The position numbers and the translations under genes were made by a program. A stretch of 64,000 nt of DNA from contig NZ_LMOG01000005.1 in assembly GCF_001423495.1 (NCBI RefSeq), positions 72,397 through 136,396 on the forward strand, read 5' to 3'. A model generated the notes under the pieces. The model was given only the letters and a program-made list of their open reading frames with translations, had not been told where the DNA came from and did not search any database. Positions 38,122 to 47,135 of this stretch are shown here, piece by piece (the first letter of the stretch is position 1; each line of letters opens with the position of its first letter). Origin of the DNA: Xanthomonas sp. Leaf131 (lineage in GTDB: Bacteria; Pseudomonadota; Gammaproteobacteria; Xanthomonadales; Xanthomonadaceae).

Positions 38122-38425
38122 AAAAATACCAAAGTAAGGTGAGTGAATTAATTCAAGCTGCGTTGTCCAATGCGCTGCCGGTCCTGTACTTACAGATCCG
38201 GTGACTGGAATAATTGTTTCTTATCGCCCTTGTTCCCCCAATTCGAACCTATACGCCCCACGTCTAGGTTGCCACAGTGTGAGAACAGGTTCCAGTTGTG
38301 TTTGGTACTGCGCGTGGAAATTACTACGCATTCTTTATGCCCGACCACTAATCCGCAAATAGCCCCTTTATGCCCTGCGCGCCTACCTTGGCACTCCCGC
38401 ACTCTGGTGCGTTGAGTCGAACACG
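38122..38425. other. right edge of the island
   Basis: 304 bases of intermediate GC with no gene, repeat or attachment-site pattern that I can see. GC and codon bias return to the core level from 38426. Confidence 0.4.
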
Positions 38426-38860
38426 ATGTGTATCCTGATTTTGCAAGGTCCGAAGGCCGATCCGGCGCAGTTGGTGCCGATGCAGTTGCCCGAGTGTGCC
38501 GGCCGTGCGTTGCGCACGCTGGCGTGTGCGGATGTCGATAGTTTGATCGCCGGGTTGCAGGCGGCTGGTGGCGATGCCGAGGTTGAGCTGGTGTTGTTGG
38601 ACTCAGGCGATCTTTCGCCGTCCGCGCATGCGCATGTGCATGCGAAAGCCTTGCGCGCAGCATTGGATGCGCTACCCACGCCTTACATCGAACTGCATAC
38701 CGATGCCGACCAGGAACTGGAGCCGTGGCTGCATCCGCAGCATGCGCCGTTGGCGGTGGTGATTACGCCGCACGATGCATCGCGCGCCTATGCGATGTCG
38801 TTGGGCATTGCCGCGCGCTGTCTGCCGTCTTTGCACGCGCCGTTGCGCGCTGCTGCTTGA
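38426..38860 (+). CDS. type II dehydroquinase-like protein 1
   Basis: 144 residues. The start CILILQGP, ELVLLDSGDL, KALRAALDALPTPYIELHTD and the late AVVITPHDASRAYAMSLGI follow the layout of type II 3-dehydroquinate dehydratase (ILxLNGPNLN; EGxxVD; LRDAL; PVIEVH), but key catalytic residues of AroQ are not evident: the Asn/Tyr loop after GPN is absent. It is probably a divergent family with another role. Followed ten bases later by a similar protein. Confidence 0.55.
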   Translation: MCILILQGPKADPAQLVPMQLPECAGRALRTLACADVDSLIAGLQAAGGDAEVELVLLDSGDLSPSAHAHVHAKALRAALDALPTPYIELHTDADQELEPWLHPQHAPLAVVITPHDASRAYAMSLGIAARCLPSLHAPLRAAA

Positions 38861-38870
38861 GGAGGCTGAC

Positions 38871-39320
38871 ATGTCGATCATGATCGTGCGTGGGCCGGAG
38901 GCGGCGATGCCGTTGGTGCGTGGTCCGCAGCCGTTGCCGCGTGCCGTGATCCGGCAATTGGTGGCGTGCGCGGGGGATGCGGGTAAGACGGTGGCGCTGC
39001 GTGCCTGCGGGTCGGAACAGGAACTGCTGGATGCGCTGCGTGTGGCCGGGCAGGCGCGGATGGAAATCGCGTTGATCGATCCGGGTAGCTGCGTTGACAG
39101 CGTGCGCTTGCATCGTGTGCTCAGCGCAGTGCCGTATCCGTTCGTAGAGGCCCACGACGATAGCGTGGACCGACCGGAGCGTTGCCTGCCGGAAGGTTTC
39201 GGGCAACGCATTGCCACGGTGCGCGGTTACTGCGCGCAGAGCTATCTGCTGGGGCTGGAGATCGCTTTGGAACATCTGGGCTGCACGGAGATCCAGGGCG
39301 ATGTCCACGTCGGTACCTGA
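38871..39320 (+). CDS. type II dehydroquinase-like protein 2
   Basis: 149 residues with a strong GGAGG ribosome-binding site. SIMIVRGPEAAMPL, MEIALIDPGSCVDSVRLHRV, LSAVPYPFVEAHDD and CAQSYLLGLEIALEHL parallel the first protein and the dehydroquinase layout, so the two look like an ancient tandem duplication. Catalytic residues of AroQ are again not visible. The end overlaps the next small gene. Confidence 0.55.
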   Translation: MSIMIVRGPEAAMPLVRGPQPLPRAVIRQLVACAGDAGKTVALRACGSEQELLDALRVAGQARMEIALIDPGSCVDSVRLHRVLSAVPYPFVEAHDDSVDRPERCLPEGFGQRIATVRGYCAQSYLLGLEIALEHLGCTEIQGDVHVGT

Positions 39321-39528
39321 GCTGCGCCAGCTGCATTACTTCGCCGACTACGAAGGCTATTGCGACGGTCGGCCGGTGCTGTGGGGGCAACTTGCCCACA
39401 GCGTGGAGGTGCCTGCCGATGGTGTGCTGGATGCCGCCGGGCTGGTGTGTGCGTTGCGTCGTCGCGCGGCGGAGGCGCACGGGCTGGAAGCGGGACAAAT
39501 CCGCTTATGCCAGGTCACGCGGCTGTAG
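39301..39528 (+). CDS. small conserved-looking protein of the dehydroquinase-like cluster
   Basis: 75 residues, ATG at 39301 inside the end of the preceding gene (20-base overlap). LRQLHYFADYEGYCDGRPVL, HSVEVPADGVLDAAGL and EAGQIRLCQVTRL; rich in His, Tyr and acidic residues, no signal peptide. No family recognised. The overlaps indicate one operon of three. A terminator-like hairpin follows within 20 bases. Confidence 0.5.
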   Translation: MSTSVPELRQLHYFADYEGYCDGRPVLWGQLAHSVEVPADGVLDAAGLVCALRRRAAEAHGLEAGQIRLCQVTRL

Positions 39529-39547
39529 CGGCGTGTTCCCGCCACAC

Positions 39548-39580
39548 ACAACGACGCCACCCGAAGGTGGCGCCGTTGTT
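39548..39580. terminator. hairpin between convergent genes
   Basis: ACAACGACGCCACC / GGTGGCGCCGTTGT with a CGAA loop; one G-U pair. It lies between the plus-strand operon ending at 39528 and the minus-strand gene ending at 39627, with only a weak T-run, so it may serve both. Confidence 0.6.
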
Positions 39581-39626
39581 CTGCCGTGACTAGGCGTCAT
39601 TCAACGCAATTCACGTGTGTTGACGC

Positions 39627-41357
39627 TTACTTGGCCGCACTGCTGTCCGGCACGAACTTGATCAGCTGGTTGCTGGTCGCTGCAGTGCCGAAGTTGAAGC
39701 GGCCGTAGCCGGCGCCCCAATACAGCGCGCCGTTCGCAATCGCGGGCGAGCTGATCACCGAGCCGGCAGCGTCGTAGTTCCACAACGTGGCGCCGGTATC
39801 GGTGTCGAGGGCGACCATATTGCCGGCCATCGAGCCGGCGTAGAGCAGGTTCGGCGACACCGTCAGCGAGCCCTGGCCGCCGGCCGGCACGGTCGGGTTC
39901 ACGCGGTTGATGCCGGGCACCTTGACCTGCCACTTGATCTTGCCGGTCGCGGCATCCAGCGCGGCCCACGAGCCGCCGTTATGGCTCTGGGTGTTCGCCG
40001 GTGCCAGGGTGTAGGTGGCATTGGAGCTGTTGTTGATGGCCACATAGATCTGCGACTTGTACGGGTCGAACGCAGCGCCCCATTCCACGCCGCCGGTGGT
40101 GCCGCCGGGACCGACCAGGGAGGACCACACCTTGGCGCCGGTCTTGGCGTCGAAGGCCCAGTAGATGCCGCTCTTCTGCCCGGCGCCGACCAGTTGCTGC
40201 GGCTTGCCGTCGCGCCACGCGGTGAACAGCTGCACGCCTGCACCGCCGAAGTCGTAATCGGGCCCGGTCAGGTTGGTTGCCTGGGTGTTGGGGCACAGGC
40301 CATTGGTGGGCGCCACGATGCAGGACAGATTCCATGCGTCGTAGCCCTGTGCGCGATTGGCCCAGACCAGCTTGCCGGTGTCCAGATTCAGCGAGATCAC
40401 CGAGTCGACGTAGTTGTCCGGCGCCATGCAATCGAGCTCGTCCTGCACCGTGAGTTCGCTGCCGCGATAGGAGCGCGCGTTGGACACGCAGTTGCCCACG
40501 CTGGCGGGAATGTTGTAGTTGTTGCCGGTGCCGAAATACAGGCGACGGCTGATTGGGTCGATCGCCACCTGGCCCCATACCGATGCGCCGGTATAGCCCT
40601 CGGGCACGTTATAGAACTGCCACAGCTTCTTGCCGGTGTTCAGATCCAGTGCCACCACGCTGCCGCGGAAACTGAAGGTGTGGTTCGCGGCCAGATTGCC
40701 CCAGTCGCCGGACGACACGGGCACGTAAATGCGGTTGCCGTAGATGACCGGCGACGAGGTGATGCGCGCCTGCGGGTTGGCCTCTACAGTGCTCGACCAC
40801 AGCAGCTTGCCGGTCTTCTTGTCGATCGCCAGCACCGTGCCGGCGGCCTGGTCGCCGACGATGATGCTCTTGGCGCTGATGGCCGGCGTATTGCGCGTCA
40901 CCGAGTTGGCATTGCCGGTGTAGTCGGACAACTTGGCCTGCCAGTTCGGCTTGCCGGTTTGGGTGTCCACGCTATACAAGGTGCCGCCCCAGTCGGGGAC
41001 GTAGAGCGTTCCACCTTCCACGCTCGGGGTGGCGGAGATGTCGCCGGTGGTGGTCAAGGTCCACGCCGGCTTGAGGCTCTTGGCGGTGGTGCGATTGATC
41101 TTCCACTCGCCCGGTGCGAAGCGCGAATTGAAGTAGCCGCCACCGGCACTGGTCCAGCTGCTGGGGCTGGCGAACGGAAGGTCGTTGCCGAAGCTGCGCC
41201 AGACCTGGCCGGAGCGCGCGAACGCCTGGGCATCCAGGGACGACACCGGCTGTTGTGCGGTTGCGGGACTGGGCTGGGCGAAAGCCACTGCGCTGGCGAG
41301 CAGGCAGGGAACGAGCGTCAAACTGCGAAACCGCAAGCGGCGATTAGAGTTGGTCAT
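39627..41357 (-). CDS. secreted PQQ-type beta-propeller protein
   Basis: 576 residues. Signal peptide (about 1-30, ending ASAVAFAQ). At least six W-docking repeats are visible: GTLYSVDTQTGKPNWQAK, GTVLAIDKKTGKLLWSST, GSVVALDLNTGKKLWQFYN, VISLNLDTGKLVWANR, AALDAATGKIKWQVK, NMVALDTDTGATLWNYD. This is the pyrroloquinoline-quinone-dehydrogenase / polyvinyl-alcohol-dehydrogenase propeller layout, periplasmic. Whether it binds PQQ cannot be told. The ATG at 41357 is chosen for the signal peptide. No cytochrome domain is present. Confidence 0.82.
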   Translation of the reverse strand: MTNSNRRLRFRSLTLVPCLLASAVAFAQPSPATAQQPVSSLDAQAFARSGQVWRSFGNDLPFASPSSWTSAGGGYFNSRFAPGEWKINRTTAKSLKPAWTLTTTGDISATPSVEGGTLYVPDWGGTLYSVDTQTGKPNWQAKLSDYTGNANSVTRNTPAISAKSIIVGDQAAGTVLAIDKKTGKLLWSSTVEANPQARITSSPVIYGNRIYVPVSSGDWGNLAANHTFSFRGSVVALDLNTGKKLWQFYNVPEGYTGASVWGQVAIDPISRRLYFGTGNNYNIPASVGNCVSNARSYRGSELTVQDELDCMAPDNYVDSVISLNLDTGKLVWANRAQGYDAWNLSCIVAPTNGLCPNTQATNLTGPDYDFGGAGVQLFTAWRDGKPQQLVGAGQKSGIYWAFDAKTGAKVWSSLVGPGGTTGGVEWGAAFDPYKSQIYVAINNSSNATYTLAPANTQSHNGGSWAALDAATGKIKWQVKVPGINRVNPTVPAGGQGSLTVSPNLLYAGSMAGNMVALDTDTGATLWNYDAAGSVISSPAIANGALYWGAGYGRFNFGTAATSNQLIKFVPDSSAAK

Positions 41358-41687
41358 CACGGCATGTCCATAGATGGAAGGAAGCGCTGGATCCCCCCGG
41401 ATCTGCCGACTGAAGATGGCCGATTGTGGTGACCGTGCAAGACAGGCGCGCCGCCGCATTCACGCAACGGTCGGGTCTGTTTGCATCTGGTGCTACCAAC
41501 TCGAAAAATTTGCGTTCAGTGTGTTCGCTATTCGCACAAATGGTGATGATTCATCACTATTTCGCATTGCGGCGATAGGGAGAATGATTCGTCAAAGCGC
41601 TTGGGTATTTCCATACAGAACAGCGGTCTGCAAAAAGTAACCAGGAAATTTTGCGCCACCTTGTGAGGTGGATCACTGTGTCGAACC
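41358..41687. other. upstream region of the beta-propeller gene
   Basis: Includes an AT-rich patch (41500-41640) that may hold the promoter of the propeller gene. No open frame with protein-like composition and no clear operator were seen. Confidence 0.35.
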
Positions 41688-41892
41688 AAGCCCCTCTCCC
41701 CTCGGGGCGAGAAGGCAGGGTTTGCGCGCCACTGGCGCGCGCGCCTTGGAGCGCCCACGTCGCAAACGCGGGCCGGGGCGCGGGGTTGGGGTGAGGGTAT
41801 GGGGCGAGCCCTGATGTATTCCAACTGCACGAGGCTTCGCTCGTACCCTCATCCGCCCTTTGGGGCACCTTCTCCCGGAGGGAGAAGGGAAT
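41688..41892. repeat. REP-like repeat cluster R3
   Basis: Same two hairpin motifs as at 12.9 kb and 16.0 kb (CCCCTCTCCCCTCGGGGCGAG, split; GGTTGGGGTGAGGGTA; CATCCGCCCTTTGGGGCACC; CTTCTCCCGGAGGGAGAAGG), with the same GCCACTGGCGCGCGCGCC linker segment seen in cluster R1. Confidence 0.85.
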
Positions 41893-41921
41893 AGCCGGGC
41901 GCGGCTGCGTTACCTAGCGCG

Positions 41922-42506
41922 TCATGCGCTTTGAGTTGAGTGCGCGGCTGTGTGCACTGCATCAGGATCAATCAGCGCCAGTTGCGCAATCGCATCCTGC
42001 ACCACCTCCGGCACCGTGGCGTCCACATCCACCGACACCACGTCCGCTTCATCCAGCGGCAGTTCCAAGGTCTGCAATTGACTCTCCAGCAGGCTGGGCG
42101 GCATGAAGTGGCCGGCGCGTGCGCTCAGGCGTGCAGCGATGACGTGCGGGGCCGCATGCAGAAACACAAAGCGCATCGGCACGCCGCTGCGGCGCAGCAA
42201 TTGACGGTGGGTACCGCGCAAGCCCGAGAACGCCAACACCACCGATTCGCCCGCATGCACACAGTCGCGCAAGGTGGCCGAGAGCAACTCCACCCACGGC
42301 AAACGCATCGCATCGGTGAGCGGTTGGCCGGTGGCCATCTGCGCGCGTGCGGCCACGCTGTGATAGTCGTCGGCGTCGAGAAAACGGTAGCCGTAATGCG
42401 TTGCAAGTGCCTGTGCAATGGTGGTCTTGCCGCTGCCCGAAACACCCATCACGACGATGGCCAGGGGCGAAGCGGACGCGGGTGTGGTGGTTGCGGCGGT
42501 GTCCAT
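41922..42506 (-). CDS. gntK: gluconokinase
   Basis: 194 residues. Walker A MGVSGSGKTT (residues 20-29), then LDADDYHSVAARAQMATGQPL, TDAMRLPWVELL, and FLHAAPHVIAARLSARAGHF, the usual GntK blocks. It phosphorylates gluconate to 6-phosphogluconate. The neighbouring cellobionic acid phosphorylase releases gluconate, so this kinase completes that route. ATG at 42506; a GTG three bases upstream is possible. It is divergent from the transporter gene, sharing a 158-base promoter region. Confidence 0.92.
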   Translation of the reverse strand: MDTAATTTPASASPLAIVVMGVSGSGKTTIAQALATHYGYRFLDADDYHSVAARAQMATGQPLTDAMRLPWVELLSATLRDCVHAGESVVLAFSGLRGTHRQLLRRSGVPMRFVFLHAAPHVIAARLSARAGHFMPPSLLESQLQTLELPLDEADVVSVDVDATVPEVVQDAIAQLALIDPDAVHTAAHSTQSA

Positions 42507-42664
42507 CACGTGAGGTTATATCTCCGGATCGATTCGGCATGTTGCCGGATTTCACGTTGGCGGCAGCCGATGCGTGGTGTAGCGTCGGCGCTCCTCGCCA
42601 GGTGAGCGGGCCGCCCAGCGTAACGGCGCGCTCGGCCGGGTTCAACGCACTCCAAGGCCAGCCG

Positions 42665-44047
42665 ATGACGTCATCGCCCGCAACGTCTCCCGCATCGGCG
42701 CGCCTGCGCTGGCGCGAAAAACTAGGTTACGGCGCCGGCGATTTGGGCCTGAATCTTTACTGGGCCAACATCTCCGCGTTCTTGCTGATCTTCTACACCG
42801 ACACCATGCAGTTGCCGGCGGCGGCCGTGGGCACTATGATTCTGCTGACCAAGATCGCCGATGCGATCGCCGACCCGGCGATGGGCGCATTGGCCGATCG
42901 CACGCGCAGCCGCTGGGGCAAATTCCGCCCGTACCTGTTGTGGGGCGCGGTGCCGATGGCGGTGACCGGCGTGCTCGCTTACACCACGCCTGCGCTGGAT
43001 CAGAACGGGCGCATGTGGTGGGCCACGATCAGCTTTCTGGTGATGATGCTGGCCTACACCGTGGTGAGCATTCCGTACTCGGCATTGTCGGGTGTGATCA
43101 CTGCCGACAGCAGCCAGCGCACCAGTTTGATCAGCCTGCGTTTCATCGCCGCGTTCGCCGGCACCACCTTGGTCAACTACTGCACGCTGGATTTGGTGGC
43201 CTGGTTCGGCGCCGGCAACGATGCGGTGGGATGGCAGCGCACGATGATGCTGTACGGCGCGGTGGCCGTCGCACTGTTCGTCACCGTGGCCTTGACCACG
43301 CGCGAGCGTGTGCAGCCACCGCCGCAACAGCGCACGCCGGTGCGGCAGGACATCGCCGATCTGCTGCACAACAAGCCGTGGTGCGTGCTGTTCGTGTTGT
43401 CGCTGATCATCATGATCACGATTGTCATGCGCGGTGGCGCAGGCGTGTATTACCTCAAGTACTACGTACAGCGGCCGGAGTTGACCGGGCTGTTTCTGGG
43501 CGGGTATTCGGTAGCGCTGGCGGTGGGTGCGGGTATCACGCCGTTGCTGACCCGGCATTGGGACAAACGCCGGCTGATGACCACGCTGATGGCGGTGGTG
43601 GGTGTATTGAGTTGCCTGATGTTTTTCATTCCCGCCGATGCGGTGTGGGCGATCTTTGCGCTGAACATGTTGATCGGTCTGGCGCTGGGGCCCAAATCGC
43701 CGCTGGCATTTTCAATGTATGCCGACAGTGCCGATTACACCGAATGGCGCACTGGCCGGCGCGCCACCGCGATGACATTCGCGGCAGCCACATTTTCGCA
43801 GAAGCTGGGTGGAGCACTGGCCTCGGCCGGCATCGCCTGGGTGCTGGCGGGCATGGGGTATGTGGCCAACAGCGCGCAGTCCGCCGGGTCATTGACCGGC
43901 ATCGTGCTGCTGCTGACGGTGATCCCCGGTGCGGTGGCGCTGTTGGCGGCCTGGACCATGCGCTTTTATCCACTCGATGACGGCGTGTTGCGCCGCATCC
44001 AACACGAACTGGCCGCGCGCAAGCGCGATGAACAGGAGCACCGCTGA
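42665..44047 (+). CDS. GPH-family sugar transporter
   Basis: 460 residues with about 12 membrane segments. [20 protein letters not shown] and the motif [20 protein letters not shown] are typical of the glycoside-pentoside-hexuronide cation symporters (MelB/XynP-like). Given the adjacent phosphorylase and gluconokinase, the substrate is probably cellobionate; this is inference. ATG at 42665 chosen; upstream frame is not protein-like. The phosphorylase gene starts three bases after its stop. Confidence 0.9.
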   Translation: MTSSPATSPASARLRWREKLGYGAGDLGLNLYWANISAFLLIFYTDTMQLPAAAVGTMILLTKIADAIADPAMGALADRTRSRWGKFRPYLLWGAVPMAVTGVLAYTTPALDQNGRMWWATISFLVMMLAYTVVSIPYSALSGVITADSSQRTSLISLRFIAAFAGTTLVNYCTLDLVAWFGAGNDAVGWQRTMMLYGAVAVALFVTVALTTRERVQPPPQQRTPVRQDIADLLHNKPWCVLFVLSLIIMITIVMRGGAGVYYLKYYVQRPELTGLFLGGYSVALAVGAGITPLLTRHWDKRRLMTTLMAVVGVLSCLMFFIPADAVWAIFALNMLIGLALGPKSPLAFSMYADSADYTEWRTGRRATAMTFAAATFSQKLGGALASAGIAWVLAGMGYVANSAQSAGSLTGIVLLLTVIPGAVALLAAWTMRFYPLDDGVLRRIQHELAARKRDEQEHR

Positions 44048-44049
44048 CC

Positions 44050-46464
44050 GTGTCTGCAACGTCCATTACCGAGTCCGAGACAACTGCCAACGCCGATCTT
44101 TCCACGTTGCTGGCGCCCAGCGCCGATGGCGCGCGTTATGCGCTCTACAGCCCCACCGCGATGCCGAACGCGGGCGGGTTTTTGTGGAACCGCCGCATGA
44201 TGTTGCAGCTGACCTGCCGTGGTTACGCCACCGGCCAGTTCATGCAGCCGGAGCCGGCCAAATATGCGCATGCGCCGCTGCTGGAAGCGCGCAACTTCAT
44301 GATGCCCGAGCAACCGTACTACGCGCATCATCCCGGGCGCTTCTTCTACCTCAAGGACGAAGAGACCGGCGCGCTGTACTCGGTGCCGCACGAACCGGTG
44401 CGTGCGCCGCCGGAGCAGTTCGAGTTTTCCGCCGGCAAGCACGATGTGCGTTGGCGGGTGCGCCACGACGGCATCGTGGTGGAGCTGTGCGTGGCGTTGC
44501 CTACGGACGATGCGGTGGAGTTGTGGGAATGCCGCGTGCATAACGTCTCCGGGCGCACGCGCCGGCTCAGCCTGTATCCGTATTTTCCCATCGGTTACAT
44601 GTCGTGGATGCATCAGAGCGGCGCTTACGAACCTTCGCTAGGTGGCATTGTCTGCCGTAGCGTGGCGCCGTACCAGAAGGTGGACGATTATTTCCGTCAG
44701 CGCGACTTCAAGGACTGCACCTTCCTGCTGCACGAGCAGCCGCCGGTGGCCTGGGACGCGCAGCAGATGGCGTTCGAAGGCGAGGGCGGTCTGCATGCAC
44801 CCTCGGCCATCCAGGCCGAGCAGCTGGGCAACAGCGACGCGCACTACGAGAACCCGGCAGCCGCGTTGCAATATCGCCTCACGCTGGAGGCCGATCAAGC
44901 GAGCGTGTATCGCTTCGCGTTCGGGCCGGCCAAGGACGATGCGGAAATCGCCGCGCTGCGCGCGCGCTATCTGTCCGAAGCCGGCTTTGCCGCTGCCGCG
45001 CGCGATTACGCGCAGTATCTGCAAGGCGGGCACGGCTGCGTGCAGATCGTCACGCCCGATCCGGCCATGGACAACCTCGTCAATCACTGGTTGCCGCGGC
45101 AGGTGTTCTATCACGGCGACGTCAATCGCCTGACCACCGATCCGCAGACGCGCAACTATCTGCAGGATCACATGGGCATGGCCTACCTGCAGCCGGCCAC
45201 CGCACGTGCGGCGCTGCTACACGCCTTGTCGCAGCAGGAACCCAGCGGCGCGATGCCTGACGGCATCCTGCTGGTAGAAGGCGCCGAGCTGAAATACATC
45301 AACCAGGTGCCGCATACCGATCACTGCGTGTGGTTGCCGATCTTCCTGAGCGCGTATCTGGCCGAAACCGGCGATGCCAGCGTGCTCGATGCGGTAGTGC
45401 GCACCCACGATGGACACGATCTCAGCGTGGCCGCGCGGCTGGATGCGGCCATGCAGTGGCTGCTGGATGCACGCGACGCGCGTGGCCTGAGTTTTATCGC
45501 CCAGGGTGACTGGAACGACCCGATGAACATGGTCGGCTGGCGCGGCAAGGGCGTGTCCGGCTGGCTCACGGTGGCCACCGCATATGCGTTGCGGTTGTGG
45601 TCGGGCATCTGCGCCGCGCAGGGACGCACTGCGCAGGCAGAGACGTTTGCGCAGGCCGTGCAGACGGTCAACGCCGATGCCAACCGCGAGTTGTGGGACG
45701 GCAACTGGTATGCACGCGGCATCACCGACGACGGTGTGCGCTTCGGTATTGCCGAGGATGTAGAGGGGCGCATCTATCTCAATCCGCAGAGCTTTGCGTT
45801 GCTGGCTGGCACTGCGGATGCGGCGCAGCGCGAGGCGTTGCTGGAGGCTGTGCGCGAACAGCTGCACACACCGTACGGACCGGTGATGCTGGCCCCGGCG
45901 TATACGAAGATGCGCGACGACGTGGGTCGCTTGACGCAAAAGTGGCCGGGCGCTGCGGAAAATGGCGCGGTCTACAACCACGCGGTGGCGTTCTACCTCT
46001 ACAGCCTGTACCAGATCGGCGAAGCCGACCGCGCCTGGGAGATTCTGCGTGCGATGCTGCCGGGCCCAACGCGCGAGGATGTGCTGCAGCGCGGTCACCT
46101 GCCGGTGTCGTTGCCCAACTACTACCGCGGCGCCTGGCACCAATATCCGCGTACGGCCGGGCGCTCGAGCCAGCTGTTCAACACCGGCACGGTGGCGTGG
46201 GTGTATCGCTGCGTGCTGGAAGGTCTGTTCGGCCTGGTCGGCGAGGGCGACGCACTGGCGATCCGCCCGCAGCTGCCTTCGCACTGGCCGCACGCGCAGG
46301 TGACACGCCAGTTCCGCGGCGCGCAGTTCGAGGTGACGCTGAGGCGTGAGCCGGGGCGCACGCAGGTCGAAGTCGAAGTGGATGGCGCTCCCTGCCCCGA
46401 CCAGCGCGTGCACGGCATCGTCGCCGGGCGCACGTATCAGGTGCAGGTGCGCCTGCCCGGCTAG
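44050..46464 (+). CDS. GH94 cellobionic acid phosphorylase
   Basis: 804 residues. Family GH94: N-terminal sandwich domain ([35 protein letters not shown]) and an (alpha/alpha)6 barrel with the catalytic acid in [12 protein letters not shown] (Asp490) and later [11 protein letters not shown] and [13 protein letters not shown]. The X. campestris homologue was characterised as cellobionic acid phosphorylase: cellobionate plus phosphate gives glucose 1-phosphate and gluconate. Its genome context, between a transporter and near gluconokinase, fits that role. GTG start at 44050. No signal peptide, so it acts in the cytoplasm after uptake. Confidence 0.88.
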   Translation: MSATSITESETTANADLSTLLAPSADGARYALYSPTAMPNAGGFLWNRRMMLQLTCRGYATGQFMQPEPAKYAHAPLLEARNFMMPEQPYYAHHPGRFFYLKDEETGALYSVPHEPVRAPPEQFEFSAGKHDVRWRVRHDGIVVELCVALPTDDAVELWECRVHNVSGRTRRLSLYPYFPIGYMSWMHQSGAYEPSLGGIVCRSVAPYQKVDDYFRQRDFKDCTFLLHEQPPVAWDAQQMAFEGEGGLHAPSAIQAEQLGNSDAHYENPAAALQYRLTLEADQASVYRFAFGPAKDDAEIAALRARYLSEAGFAAAARDYAQYLQGGHGCVQIVTPDPAMDNLVNHWLPRQVFYHGDVNRLTTDPQTRNYLQDHMGMAYLQPATARAALLHALSQQEPSGAMPDGILLVEGAELKYINQVPHTDHCVWLPIFLSAYLAETGDASVLDAVVRTHDGHDLSVAARLDAAMQWLLDARDARGLSFIAQGDWNDPMNMVGWRGKGVSGWLTVATAYALRLWSGICAAQGRTAQAETFAQAVQTVNADANRELWDGNWYARGITDDGVRFGIAEDVEGRIYLNPQSFALLAGTADAAQREALLEAVREQLHTPYGPVMLAPAYTKMRDDVGRLTQKWPGAAENGAVYNHAVAFYLYSLYQIGEADRAWEILRAMLPGPTREDVLQRGHLPVSLPNYYRGAWHQYPRTAGRSSQLFNTGTVAWVYRCVLEGLFGLVGEGDALAIRPQLPSHWPHAQVTRQFRGAQFEVTLRREPGRTQVEVEVDGAPCPDQRVHGIVAGRTYQVQVRLPG

Positions 46465-46551
46465 AGCGATCAACAAAATGTAGCTAGCGCCTGCCTGAGG
46501 CTGAGCGCAGTTTTTTGTTATCTGCATCTTATTGGATGCAGTCAAAAGCCT

Positions 46552-46990
46552 GGTTAGTCGAGGGCGCGGTGTCCTCACCGCTCGCGGGACACGCCGCAAG
46601 TACGTCCCTGTAGGCTCGGTGGCGGCATCCATGCCGCCACACGGTCCCGCAATCGGTAAGGGCACCGCACCAGAAAGTTTATAGGTTGCTTTGTTGAAAG
46701 CCTGCCTATTCCTCTGCCTGCAGTGAGAAGCTGATCGGACGCGCCGTTATCCAAACAACGCACGTCATGCATTGCTTGCACCATGCACACCGACCATCTT
46801 GACTGGTCCTTGCCCGCCCACCGTCGCGGGACCTTACGCGGCATGGATGCCGCGTAAGAGCCTACAGGGACGTACTTGCGGCGTGTCCCGCGATGGTGGG
46901 GCCCTGCAGCAAACTCGCAGTGGCAAGGGCCCTGCAGCAAACTCGCAGTGGCAAGGGCCCCTGCAGCCAAGCCGCAGATCAGCCGCTCTG
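46552..46990. repeat. large inverted-repeat intergenic element, copy B
   Basis: Left arm 46584-46650 and inverted right arm 46826-46891, almost identical to copy A but with a ~175-base centre. After the right arm a 28-base unit (GGCCCTGCAGCAAACTCGCA plus GTGGCAAG) is tandemly repeated at 46900, 46928 and, partly, 46956. The rest of 46465-47135 has no gene. Confidence 0.85.
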
Positions 46991-47135
46991 CACTAGACCG
47001 GCCTGAAGGCGTTTTGTTGGCCGCTCCAAAAACAACACGCAAAACGGCTGAGTTCCCCGCCAGGCCGAGCTGTTCTGCCGTTGCGATCCCTAATCCCCAC
47101 TCCCGATTCCCCACTGCGTAAACTCCCAGCTCGCA

